From an uncultured Erysipelotrichaceae bacterium (GTDB lineage Bacteria > Bacillota_I > Bacilli_A > RFN20 > CAG-826), in assembly GCA_902800905.1 (NCBI GenBank), contig CADCGC010000014.1:1-42044 (forward strand): a stretch of 42,044 nucleotides of DNA, read 5' to 3'. The position numbers were made by a program, and so were the translations under genes. Of the stretch, positions 35,293 through 42,040 are shown piece by piece. Under the pieces are notes generated by a model. That model ran no database searches, was not told the DNA's origin, and was given only the letters and a program-made list of their open reading frames with translations. Every line of letters begins with the position of its first letter. The first letter of the stretch is position 1.

Positions 35293-36376
35293 TATTTTAC
35301 AAATCGTTGGTAGTATGAATAACGGAGGAGTTGAATCTTTTGTTATGAGTTACTACCGTCAACTCCACGATAGATGTAAATTCACATTCTTATGTTTTGA
35401 TGATTCAAAAATGATTCCAAAAGAAGAAATCGAATCATTAGGTGGAGAAGTAATTATCGTTCCTCATGTCAAACATTTAAAAGCTTTCAACAAAGAATTA
35501 ATAAAGGTATTTAGAGAGAATAATTTTGATATTATTCATTCTCACTTAAATACACTAAGTGTCTTCCCTTTAAGAGTGGCGAAGAAATGCCATCAAAAGA
35601 TTAGAATCGCTCACTCTCACTCAATCAGTAGTAAGAAGGAAATCAAAAGACATATTGCTAAATCAATTCTTAAACTATTCTCTAAAAAGTATTCAAACGT
35701 CTATTTCTCTTGTAGTGAGTTAACTGGAAGATATCAATTTGGTGATAAAACCTATGATGAAGGCAAAGTAACAGTTATTAAAAACGCGATTAACCTTGAA
35801 AGGTTCAAATATAACATAGAGAGCCGAAAACGCGTCAGAAACGCCTTAAATTTCAAAGAAGACGATATTGTTATCGGCACGATTGGAAGATTTGTTGAAA
35901 CCAAAAACCAAAAATATATTCTCGAAATTGCCAAAGAAAATAGAAACCTCAAATTCCTTATTGTTGGTAATGGACCACTTCAAGAAGAATATGAGTCATT
36001 TATCAAAGAAAACAACTTAGATAATGTCTACGTCATCGTCCCTGAAATTGATGTCGCTAATTACTATTCAGCGTTTGATACATTCATTCTTCCTTCTTTC
36101 TATGAAGGATTCCCAATCACTTCATTAGAAGCGCAGACAAGCGGATTATATATCGTATATAGTAGTTCCGTTCCTAAAGAAGGATTAATTACTGGATATG
36201 GTGAGTTTATCCAAATTGACGAAGAAGGAATTAAACTCTGGGGAGAAGCATTAAATAAAAAGCACGAAAGAAAACCAGAACTAATTAAAGTCGTCAAAGA
36301 AAAAGGATATGAGATTAGTGACGCTGCTAACGAGCTATATCAAAAATATCTAGATTTAATAGAAGAATACAAGTAA
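35279..36376 (+). CDS. Family 4 glycosyltransferase
   Basis: 365 residues, GT-B fold, start at the ATG at 35279, chosen because the protein then opens with the usual GT4 beginning (INILQIVGSMNNGGVESFVMSYYRQL). Longer frames upstream lie inside the flippase gene and give a Lys-rich, low-complexity extension. The donor-binding half has IGTIGRFVETKNQKYILEIAKE, IVGNGPL and FYEGFPITSLEAQTSG with the E-x7-E motif. It overlaps the flippase gene by 14 bases, with a weak AGAAAG site, so coupling is likely. A strong terminator ends the cluster just beyond it. Sugar specificity unknown; the two GT4s of the cluster differ in sequence. Confidence 0.91.
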   Translation: MDKINILQIVGSMNNGGVESFVMSYYRQLHDRCKFTFLCFDDSKMIPKEEIESLGGEVIIVPHVKHLKAFNKELIKVFRENNFDIIHSHLNTLSVFPLRVAKKCHQKIRIAHSHSISSKKEIKRHIAKSILKLFSKKYSNVYFSCSELTGRYQFGDKTYDEGKVTVIKNAINLERFKYNIESRKRVRNALNFKEDDIVIGTIGRFVETKNQKYILEIAKENRNLKFLIVGNGPLQEEYESFIKENNLDNVYVIVPEIDVANYYSAFDTFILPSFYEGFPITSLEAQTSGLYIVYSSSVPKEGLITGYGEFIQIDEEGIKLWGEALNKKHERKPELIKVVKEKGYEISDAANELYQKYLDLIEEYK

Positions 36377-36398
36377 GAGTGGTCACCACTCTTTTTTT
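36376..36398 (+). terminator. Rho-independent terminator of the glycan cluster
   Basis: AGAGTGG and CCACTCT form a perfect 7-bp stem with a TCA loop, followed by seven T. It begins at the last base of the GT4 stop codon. Confidence 0.92.
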
Positions 36399-36405
36399 AA
36401 CAAAG

Positions 36406-36425
36406 AAAAAGCGTGTTTCCACGCT
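36406..36425 (-). terminator. Rho-independent terminator of the SDR-like gene
   Basis: AGCGTG (36410-36415) and CACGCT (36420-36425) with a TTTC/GAAA loop, followed on the minus strand by TTTTTC. It lies 20 bases after the stop of the convergent gene. Confidence 0.88.
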
Positions 36426-36444
36426 CTTTCGTCTATTTTATGTC

Positions 36445-37533
36445 TTAATACTTAAGTCCGTATTTTTCTTCTTCCTCAGGAGTCAATTCGCCTCTCATTG
36501 GAACAAGATCAACTTCGCCTTTATATGAAGCAACGGAAACGGCGATTGAATCGAAGATCGCGGCTTTAATATCGTCTTCAGTAACGCCTAAATCTTTCGC
36601 ATACTTGTTATCAATGAACAAATTAAGGTTCATGATATATGGAAGATAATAAACATCTAAGCCACTTTCAATGCCTTTTTCTTTGTATTCCTTAAGAACA
36701 CCTTTCATCCCCAACTTCATCATCCATGCAGGAACTCCAACAATTTTTCTGTTGTTTCCCATTCCTCTCGCATCATAAACGATCTTTAAGAATTCATTCC
36801 AAGTTTGGTTATACATCGCGATTGGCCAAGCATAAAAACCTTTAAATTCATTCCCTAGTTTCTCCGCTGCACCCGCAAGAGCTTCACCAACTTGTCTAAC
36901 AGTTAACATCGCGGTACCACCTTTTGGATACATGGTGAATTTCATCTTATCCATTCCAGCGATTTGTTCAATTAAAACTGTCCAAACTGGTTTTCTACCT
37001 TTTTGAGTTCCAAAGATATATGGAAGTTCAAGAACTGCCGCATCAAAGTTATCATCAACAAATGATTTAACAGTTTCTTCTTGTTTTACTCTTGCTAAAA
37101 TGTATGGGTTACGCATTAAAACACCAGCAGGAATCTTCTTACTATATCCCCATTCATCTTTATGAAGCATTGAGAAATATGAGCCACAGACAACCGCTTT
37201 TTTAATTCCAACTTTTTTAGCGATTGGGAATAATCTTTCAATCGGTTTGATATTGTATTTGTCATACCAATCATAAACTGGAGGTGGACATTCTTGTCTT
37301 TCATCAATACCAGACGCAAAGATGAAACAATCGCATCCTTTCATCAATTCTTCGACTTTTTCATCGCTAACTTTATTTATATCACAGAAAGTTAAATCCA
37401 TTCCTTTTGGTAATTCTGCACCAACAGGATTTGGAGGTAACGCTACTGCTTTTACTTGATGTCCTCTACTAATTAAAACTTCAGCAGCTTTGCTTCCAAG
37501 TAAGCCATTGCCACCAACAATAAATACTTTCAT
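36445..37533 (-). CDS. NAD(P)-binding epimerase/dehydratase-like protein (extended SDR)
   Basis: 362 residues. Rossmann-fold nucleotide-binding motif VGGNGLLGS (6-14) at the N-terminus. The usual catalytic YxxxK is displaced: SYFSMLH is followed by ILARVKQEE, so this is an atypical SDR closer to the NmrA and nucleoside-diphosphate-sugar epimerase types. No membrane segment. AGGAG lies 9 bases before the ATG. It is monocistronic, with a promoter in the divergent gap and a terminator of its own. Being next to the glycan cluster suggests a sugar-nucleotide role but the substrate is not shown by the sequence. Confidence 0.8.
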   Translation of the reverse strand: MKVFIVGGNGLLGSKAAEVLISRGHQVKAVALPPNPVGAELPKGMDLTFCDINKVSDEKVEELMKGCDCFIFASGIDERQECPPPVYDWYDKYNIKPIERLFPIAKKVGIKKAVVCGSYFSMLHKDEWGYSKKIPAGVLMRNPYILARVKQEETVKSFVDDNFDAAVLELPYIFGTQKGRKPVWTVLIEQIAGMDKMKFTMYPKGGTAMLTVRQVGEALAGAAEKLGNEFKGFYAWPIAMYNQTWNEFLKIVYDARGMGNNRKIVGVPAWMMKLGMKGVLKEYKEKGIESGLDVYYLPYIMNLNLFIDNKYAKDLGVTEDDIKAAIFDSIAVSVASYKGEVDLVPMRGELTPEEEEKYGLKY

Positions 37534-37565
37534 GTTGTTTGTCTCCTAAATTAACACTTGTGCTT

Positions 37566-37594
37566 ATTATATTAAATATAAAGACTCATTGAAA
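37566..37594 (-). promoter_or_regulatory. Promoter of the SDR-like gene
   Basis: On the minus strand TTTCAA (37589-37594), a 17-base spacer and TATAAT (37566-37571), about 33 bases before the start codon. A TTATAAT further right may serve the divergent gene at 37656. Confidence 0.6.
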
Positions 37595-37655
37595 CAAAAA
37601 GAATTATCAGGTAGTAAACAAATCACCTTATAATGTTAACAAGAGGAAAACATAT

Positions 37656-38108
37656 ATGAATTTAGTTGAAGTATATCATAATCCTAAAAGTAGATATAAA
37701 GGTGATAATTACATCCTTGTAGGATCAAAAATTGAAAGCACCATTAATCCAGTTTATATAGACCAATTTGGAAATTTATATGTTCCTTTTGGAACATTGA
37801 AATTCGACTATTATGGTCGATACTGGTATGTTGGCGACATGCTTATATTCTATGGTGGCTCCTCTAATCCTAAGGCACCTCCTGTATCAATAGGATTCAC
37901 AGAAATCAAATATGATGAAAAAGGTCGACCACAATATGTCGGCAAAATGAGAATCGGCTATGACTATTACGAGCGAGTTAGTTATCTTGGTGGTATTATG
38001 TCGGTAAATTACTATGGCGAAGGATTCACTACCCGAATATCGACTATCGGTGGTTATACTTATTTTGATGGTTTCAACGCAAGCGATAAATTTTATAGTC
38101 AATATTAA
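37656..38108 (+). CDS. Tyr/Gly-rich unknown protein
   Basis: 150 residues, no signal peptide. Almost the entire length is built of short beta strands, each ending in an aromatic pair: YYGRYWYVGDM, KGRPQYVGKMRI and YYERVSYLGGIM occur at similar spacing, so the protein is made of a repeated 15-20-residue unit. Such Y-G-rich repeat proteins can form small beta sheets or wrap a ligand. No known family is recognised. AGAGGAAAA precedes the start. A terminator with a perfect stem overlaps its stop. Monocistronic. Confidence 0.75.
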   Translation: MNLVEVYHNPKSRYKGDNYILVGSKIESTINPVYIDQFGNLYVPFGTLKFDYYGRYWYVGDMLIFYGGSSNPKAPPVSIGFTEIKYDEKGRPQYVGKMRIGYDYYERVSYLGGIMSVNYYGEGFTTRISTIGGYTYFDGFNASDKFYSQY

Positions 38109-38128
38109 GAAGGTTTACCTTCTTTTTT
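38108..38128 (+). terminator. Rho-independent terminator of the Tyr/Gly-rich gene
   Basis: AGAAGG and CCTTCT form a perfect 6-bp stem around TTTA, followed by a run of T. The stem begins inside the stop codon. Confidence 0.9.
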
Positions 38129-38142
38129 ATACTAAAAGAAAT

Positions 38143-38216
38143 AAAAACCCTTGTAGTGGATGTCCAGAATTTGGGGTACACCTCAATGAGGTGTACACTA
38201 AGCAAGGGATTTTTTC
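38143..38216. repeat. Fold-back element with a nested palindrome
   Basis: Outer arms CCCTTG (38148-38153) and CAAGGG (38203-38208), bordered by A5 and T6 respectively, enclose a perfect 9-bp stem GTACACCTC/GAGGTGTAC (38176-38196, AAT loop). The left arm carries about 15 extra bases. The structure resembles a small cruciform, a mobile-element end or a MITE relic. Confidence 0.6.
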
Positions 38217-38230
38217 ATATGTTCAAGTCT

Positions 38231-38411
38231 CTTGGGTGATTTGCATTTGTGTTTAACCAATGATGTCCTCACACCAAACTCTTATAATGAGACCCACTTT
38301 TACAAATAAACAAAAAAGGGTCTTTTACAAGACCCAATTTGGCTCCAATGATTGTATTGGATGTTATCCTTTCTTATCAAGATGAGGACTTAAGAATGCA
38401 AATCACTCAAG
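38231..38411. repeat. Long inverted repeat in a non-coding stretch
   Basis: CTTGGGTGATTTGCATT (38231-38247) and its inverted copy (38395-38411) match at 16 of 17 positions, with a 147-base interior. A shorter inner pair, GTCCTCA (38265-38271) and TGAGGAC (38383-38389), lies inside. The interior also holds a terminator hairpin. No gene of over 60 codons is supported in the 489-base stretch 38109-38597. It looks like the remains of an insertion sequence or an element boundary. Confidence 0.6.
38312..38335 (-). terminator. Rho-independent terminator downstream of the restriction operon
   Basis: GGGTCTT (38318-38324) and AAGACCC (38329-38335) form a perfect 7-bp stem with a 4-base loop, followed on the minus strand by TTTTTT. 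It is the first strong terminator after the Mrr-like gene, 260 bases further on. Confidence 0.8.
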
Positions 38412-38467
38412 ACACTCTTCTCAACTAAGACACAAATAAAGTGTGGCATTGTAATACTACTTTAATA

Positions 38468-38542
38468 CAATGTTACACTTATGAGCAGTTTTAGGCAATT
38501 TTTGTTACACCAACCACGACTTAGGAACAATTTCTGTTACAC
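38468..38542. repeat. Short direct repeats of TGTTACAC type
   Basis: TTAGGCAATTTTTGTTACAC (38491-38510) is repeated, with two extra bases and one change, at 38521-38542. A shorter copy, CAATGTTACAC, lies at 38468-38478. Such spaced end repeats are typical of IS21-type elements; no transposase is present, so it would be a remnant. This assignment is inference. Confidence 0.5.
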
Positions 38543-38597
38543 TTTTGTAACAAACTCGTAATTTTCCAAAAACTATATCTATTTTTGGCTCATAAAT

Positions 38598-39428
38598 CTA
38601 GATGCTAAGTTCGATTTTGGAACCATCTGTTGACCAACCTATTCTTTTCTCTTCAAACGTTTTGTCTTCTTTAAGAATTCCAAAGTCTTTCAACAATTCT
38701 GTAACACCGCTGATAAATTTTCTAGTCGGGTTAAAAGAAGCATCATATTCCTTTGTGCCATTAACTTTCACTTTCAAACTATGCTTTTCTTGATTGTTTT
38801 CAATCTTTTCAACTATCGAAGTAGGTACGGAGATAATTCTTGCTCTGATGTCATTTGATGTTATGTTTTTGTAAATGATATCTTTTTGAATATCTGGGAG
38901 CTCTTTTTCATTGGCCATGATATTATTGTTTGAAAATTCATTTAAAGCCTCGGCACTAAAGACAGGTTTATAACTAAATCCAATTCCTTTATCAATCAAA
39001 ATAGAAATCAAATCCAGTCCATCTAAAACAATCACAGGTCGGTGTTCATCTTTTAGCAACGCATCTTCTTTCGCCTTTTTAGAGACGTGGCCAGTAGTAA
39101 TAAATAGACCCTTTTCATTCGTTAAAAGCGTTCCACGAAGAGCGTCTATTTTTTCAGGAGCAATAGATTTTCCTGGCTTATATCTCTTTGCTTGAACCTT
39201 GTATTTAACGACATCATTACCATTCAATTCAACTAAACCATTTTTAACAGCTTTTAAGTCAATACCACCATCACCAGTTTTTTTAGTTACTTCAACTTCT
39301 GATAAGCCAATTGCCTCTAAAAAAGGTTTTAGAAATTCTTCAAAATCAAAACCAGTTTCAAATTGATTGTAAAACTCAAGCAGTATCGCTTCTAATTCAT
39401 TTTTATCTAGTTCTTTGATCGTTCTCAT
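38598..39428 (-). CDS. Mrr-type PD-(D/E)xK restriction endonuclease
   Basis: 276 residues. The N-terminal 140 residues are a Mrr_cat nuclease domain: helix FEEFLKPFLEAIGL, then TGDGGIDLKA with Asp57, then KVQAKRY with the QxK pair (Gln79, Lys81), then LFITTGHVSKKAKEDA. All catalytic positions of the Mrr family are present. The C-terminal 75 residues (from about 200) are beta-rich and may bind DNA or a modified base; not recognised. Mrr relatives cut methylated DNA (type IV) or act as unmodified-site nucleases. It follows the PD-ExK gene by 6 bases, with only a weak ribosome binding site, as the third gene of the operon. Confidence 0.85.
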   Translation of the reverse strand: MRTIKELDKNELEAILLEFYNQFETGFDFEEFLKPFLEAIGLSEVEVTKKTGDGGIDLKAVKNGLVELNGNDVVKYKVQAKRYKPGKSIAPEKIDALRGTLLTNEKGLFITTGHVSKKAKEDALLKDEHRPVIVLDGLDLISILIDKGIGFSYKPVFSAEALNEFSNNNIMANEKELPDIQKDIIYKNITSNDIRARIISVPTSIVEKIENNQEKHSLKVKVNGTKEYDASFNPTRKFISGVTELLKDFGILKEDKTFEEKRIGWSTDGSKIELSI

Positions 39429-39434
39429 GTTTTA

Positions 39435-40118
39435 CTAATTGTCGTCTGCGTTATTATCTTGTTCTATCATTTCTCGTATGGCAGGTATTGCCATTAATTG
39501 CTGATAGAAATATTCAATATTCGCTTTTGCGTCTTTTTTTCGTTCTTCAATAATCTCTTCATATGAAATATTTAATATTTCACATAGCTCTCTACCAGTC
39601 ATGACATGTTCTATTTCAAAAGCATTTTTAAATCCTTTAACTATTTCTTCTTTGCTAGACTGATTAAAACAGCATACATAATAATCGCAGACAAATGGTA
39701 TTTTTGCTCCAATGTGCTGATTAAATCTTTCGAGGTGTTCCAATTCACCCCATGATTTTTTTGTATCGAAATATTCACCATCTTTAAGTTCGATGATTTT
39801 GCAGACCCTTCTTTGCTGAACAATAAAAATAAGAAGATCCGGTTCATTCTTTTCTAACTTATATGAACTTTTCTTTAATATTTTTTTGGTGCACACATAG
39901 GTGCCATTTGGTATGTTACCGTCTGTTACATTATCAATGTATTCATCTAGATTGGTAATATTTTGTGTTTTGGAAAGGATAATTTTTTCTAATTCGCTTC
40001 CATTAGAGATAACTGTAGATTGAACTTTTGCCATTAATCTACCCATTTCATCGTTGTTAAATACCCGATTGTATCCACCACTTGATGATTTAACCTGAGC
40101 ATTACATATTTTTGCCAT
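39435..40118 (-). CDS. Probable type II restriction endonuclease (PD-ExK)
   Basis: 227 residues from the ATG at 40118, chosen because GGAGGA lies 7 bases before it, inside the last codons of the methyltransferase gene. The core PD-(D/E)xK signature is visible: Pro93-Asp94 in NEPDLLIF, then 15 residues, then Glu110-Leu-Lys112 in IIELKDG. The rest is unrecognised, as usual for restriction enzymes, which diverge fast. Adjacent placement directly after a DNA methyltransferase (1 base between the stop and the start) is the strongest functional evidence. The cut site is presumably that of the methyltransferase and cannot be read from sequence. Confidence 0.78.
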   Translation of the reverse strand: MAKICNAQVKSSSGGYNRVFNNDEMGRLMAKVQSTVISNGSELEKIILSKTQNITNLDEYIDNVTDGNIPNGTYVCTKKILKKSSYKLEKNEPDLLIFIVQQRRVCKIIELKDGEYFDTKKSWGELEHLERFNQHIGAKIPFVCDYYVCCFNQSSKEEIVKGFKNAFEIEHVMTGRELCEILNISYEEIIEERKKDAKANIEYFYQQLMAIPAIREMIEQDNNADDN

Positions 40119-40119
40119 G

Positions 40120-40791
40120 TTATTCCTCCCCAAATTCAATATCGCCACCTAAAAATGTGCGATTGGTTAATTTGCATGCTTCGAAAACTGAGTAACCACC
40201 AGATGCGGGATCCACTACGATATCACCTTTATTGGTTACTGATTTTATAAGTTCGCTTTGTAATTCGATTGGTTTTGAATGTGGATGATTTTTTACTGCT
40301 TTTTCTGACCAAACATCAGGAATAGCATGATTTGTCCACGTGCTCTTGGCCTTTAATGGAGCTTTTTGAACAACAACCAGATATTCAGATTTTCTTCTTG
40401 TTCTATAGCCCATCCCTATTTTTGTTTTATCCCAAACAATCATATCTACGCATTGAAGACTGGTGCCTTTAAACCACGGATTTACCCCTTCAACTAGATG
40501 AAATTTATCAACCCATAAAAACAAATAGCCACTTGGGCAAAGACACTTATCTATTTTCTTAATAAAATTCAGGATGGTTTTCTCATCCATCTGTGTTAAC
40601 GAGCTTCTTCCCTTTCCTCTAGACACTCCCTCGTTTCCATAGGAAAGTTTGTCTAAAACCCCTCTATATTGGGGATCGAAAAAAACGCATTTAATTGAAT
40701 TAAGTTCAATGTTATCTAAAAGAACAAGACCATCAATTTTATTCTTGCGATTAATTTTTATATTTAATTTGCATCCCTGCTTAATACTCAT
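40120..40791 (-). CDS. DNA amino-methyltransferase (beta class) of a type II system
   Basis: 223 residues from the ATG at 40791. The catalytic motif IV is DPQY (39-42, a variant of DPPY), followed by RGVLDKLSYGNEG, and the AdoMet-binding motif I is DPASGGYS near the C-terminus (194-201). The order IV then I is that of beta-class N6-adenine or N4-cytosine methyltransferases. Between them lies the target-recognition region, with WSEKAVKNHPHSKP in front of motif I. No clear ribosome binding site precedes the start; the leader is 86 bases shared with the divergent regulator. It protects host DNA from the nuclease encoded directly downstream. Confidence 0.88.
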   Translation of the reverse strand: MSIKQGCKLNIKINRKNKIDGLVLLDNIELNSIKCVFFDPQYRGVLDKLSYGNEGVSRGKGRSSLTQMDEKTILNFIKKIDKCLCPSGYLFLWVDKFHLVEGVNPWFKGTSLQCVDMIVWDKTKIGMGYRTRRKSEYLVVVQKAPLKAKSTWTNHAIPDVWSEKAVKNHPHSKPIELQSELIKSVTNKGDIVVDPASGGYSVFEACKLTNRTFLGGDIEFGEE

Positions 40792-40813
40792 GAACGAATC
40801 CAATACAACCCAA

Positions 40814-40867
40814 ATGTATATTAATTATATTTCAGGTGGGTTTTATATGCAACGCAGATGTATATTA
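40814..40867. promoter_or_regulatory. Direct repeats in the divergent promoter of the restriction island
   Basis: ATGTATATTA occurs at 40814-40823 and 40858-40867, exactly repeated at 44-base spacing, between the methyltransferase and XRE genes (40791 and 40878). One copy lies near each start. They are candidate operators for the XRE regulator, like the C-boxes of controller proteins. Confidence 0.5.
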
Positions 40868-40877
40868 CAATGCACAC

Positions 40878-41189
40878 ATGAACGTATTAGAAAAAGTTAA
40901 AAAGTTACAAAAAGAGAGAGGCTGGTCAACGTACAAACTTGCTTATGAAGCGGGTTTAACACAATCAACTTTATCGAATATGTTCGCTAGAGGTACATGC
41001 CCAACCGTAGATACACTAGAAAAGATATGCGATGCTTTTGGCATTTCGCTGTCTGAATTCTTTGAAGAAGACGAAAAGAAAATGCATGTTTCCAAAGAAG
41101 AACTAGAATTGCTCAACAAATACAGAGCATTAAACGATAAAGAAAAAGACGCTGTCACATCAATGATCAACGCCTTGTTTAAAAAATAA
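40878..41189 (+). CDS. XRE-family helix-turn-helix regulator (controller-like)
   Basis: 103 residues from the ATG at 40878; an earlier in-frame GTG (40836) would add 14 unrelated residues. Residues about 2-62 form the Cro/C1-type domain: VKKLQKERGWSTYKLAYEAGLTQSTLSNM, then CPTVDTLEKICDAFGISLSEFFE. The C-terminal part is a helical LLNKYRALNDKEKDAV segment common in phage and plasmid regulators. It is divergent from the methyltransferase-nuclease operon, the arrangement of restriction-modification controller proteins that time nuclease expression, though it is somewhat longer than classical C proteins (about 80). No ribosome binding site is evident. Confidence 0.85.
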   Translation: MNVLEKVKKLQKERGWSTYKLAYEAGLTQSTLSNMFARGTCPTVDTLEKICDAFGISLSEFFEEDEKKMHVSKEELELLNKYRALNDKEKDAVTSMINALFKK

Positions 41190-41193
41190 ATTT

Positions 41194-41373
41194 TTAGATT
41201 TTATAATGTATTCTAAATATTGATTTTTCATTCAAACTGTACTTGCCTGCAAGGTACTTTTCTATTTTAATATAATCATCTTTATCGATAATGCCTTGCT
41301 TGAGTATTTCAACAACCACCAACATTGTTTGATGGTATCCAAGATACTTTTCTAATTTGCTTAGTTTCATCAT
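41194..41373 (-). CDS. Small 59-residue protein of mobile-element type
   Basis: 59 residues. An excellent AGGAGGGG ribosome binding site lies just before two tandem ATG codons (41373 and 41370; either may be used). The sequence LEKYLGYHQTMLVVVEILKQG is followed by IIDKDDYIKIEKYLAGKYS, like the short SHOCT-type two-helix proteins found beside recombinases in Firmicutes mobile elements; the match is from memory of such families. No catalytic residues. It ends 4 bases from the convergent XRE gene, with no terminator between. The zinc-ribbon gene lies 68 bases upstream on the same strand, so the two may form one transcript. Confidence 0.8.
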   Translation of the reverse strand: MMKLSKLEKYLGYHQTMLVVVEILKQGIIDKDDYIKIEKYLAGKYSLNEKSIFRIHYKI

Positions 41374-41441
41374 TTGACCCCTCCTATTAATTCAACTAAT
41401 TGCTCTGTTTTAGTCTTTATTCAAATAAAAGGGGAAATCAT

Positions 41442-41816
41442 TTATATTGCTCTAGACTTTTTGTACGCCTTATCTCTACATAATTTAGAACAATACTTAG
41501 CACTCAAATGATATGGATTGATAAATTCCTTACCACATAACTGACATACATGTTTAGCTGTTGAAGAGAAAACGTGTGCTTTTCTCCACTTCCTATAACA
41601 CGCTGGAGAACAGAATTCTTTTTGTCTATGCCCAAGAGTTTGTTTCAATTCTTTTCCGCAATATAGACAGTGGCTTGTTTGTTCTCTTTTTTCCACTATT
41701 GCAGCGACAGTTCTTTCTTTCATTCTAAATTGTTTAGCAATCATTTCGATTGTCCATTCATGTTCTTTATATAGAATGATAAACATTTGTCGCATATACT
41801 TTTGAATCTCTGCCAT
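41442..41816 (-). CDS. Helix-turn-helix protein with two Cys-rich zinc ribbons
   Basis: 124 residues from the ATG at 41816, chosen because AAGGAG lies 8 bases upstream; frames further up add a sequence without a ribosome binding site. Residues about 20-45 form a helix-turn-helix like sigma-70 region 4 (TIEMIAKQFRMKERTVAAIVEK). Two zinc-ribbon-like units follow: CLYCGK...FCSPACYRKWRK and CQLCGK...YCSKLCRDKAYKK. Proteins of this layout accompany insertion sequences and integrated elements. DNA binding is inferred. No transposase is inside the window; one may lie beyond the right edge. A terminator and an array of short repeats lie upstream. Confidence 0.78.
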   Translation of the reverse strand: MAEIQKYMRQMFIILYKEHEWTIEMIAKQFRMKERTVAAIVEKREQTSHCLYCGKELKQTLGHRQKEFCSPACYRKWRKAHVFSSTAKHVCQLCGKEFINPYHLSAKYCSKLCRDKAYKKSRAI

Positions 41817-41907
41817 TCGATTTGCTCCTTTCACCATTTGCAGAAAAACTAGATATTTTTTACCCTCTCTTTTCAGCATTTGTAGAAGAAACAAGAGTTC
41901 CAGACAC

Positions 41908-41935
41908 AAAAAAACACGTATTACTGAGATACGTG
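41908..41935 (-). terminator. Rho-independent terminator or attenuator before the zinc-ribbon gene
   Basis: CACGTAT (41915-41921) and ATACGTG (41929-41935) form a perfect 7-bp stem with a 7-base loop, followed on the minus strand by TTTTTTT. It would stop transcription entering from beyond the right edge, or attenuate the leader of the zinc-ribbon gene. Confidence 0.8.
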
Positions 41936-41975
41936 CATTTTAGTTATTTGTCTCCATTTAACCATTTTGATACAA

Positions 41976-42040
41976 TTGCACCCAATCGCTATGTGAAGTT
42001 GCACCCAATCAAGGCATTTGCACCCAATTTTGCACCCAAT
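41976..42040. repeat. Four copies of an 11-bp direct repeat
   Basis: TTGCACCCAAT occurs exactly at 41976-41986, 41999-42009, 42018-42028 and 42030-42040, at distances of 23, 19 and 12 bases. The array runs to the window edge. Such short spaced repeats mark the ends of some IS21-type elements or binding sites of a transposon regulator. Confidence 0.85.

Noticed and set aside
38014-38256. An 80-codon plus-strand frame across the end of the Tyr/Gly-rich gene
   Set aside because: It overlaps a better-supported gene, runs through its terminator and the fold-back element, and has no ribosome binding site.
38221-38260. A tRNA-like T-arm (GTTCAAGTC) near the inverted repeat
   Set aside because: No acceptor stem, anticodon arm or CCA-side pairing can be built around it.
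40836-40877. An upstream GTG start for the XRE regulator
   Set aside because: The added 14 residues are not part of the helix-turn-helix family and would be encoded by the operator and promoter repeats; the ATG at 40878 fits the fold.
41976-42040. TTGCACCCAAT repeats as a CRISPR array
   Set aside because: Repeats are only 11 bp with spacings of 12-23 bases, no spacer-sized gaps, and no cas genes nearby.
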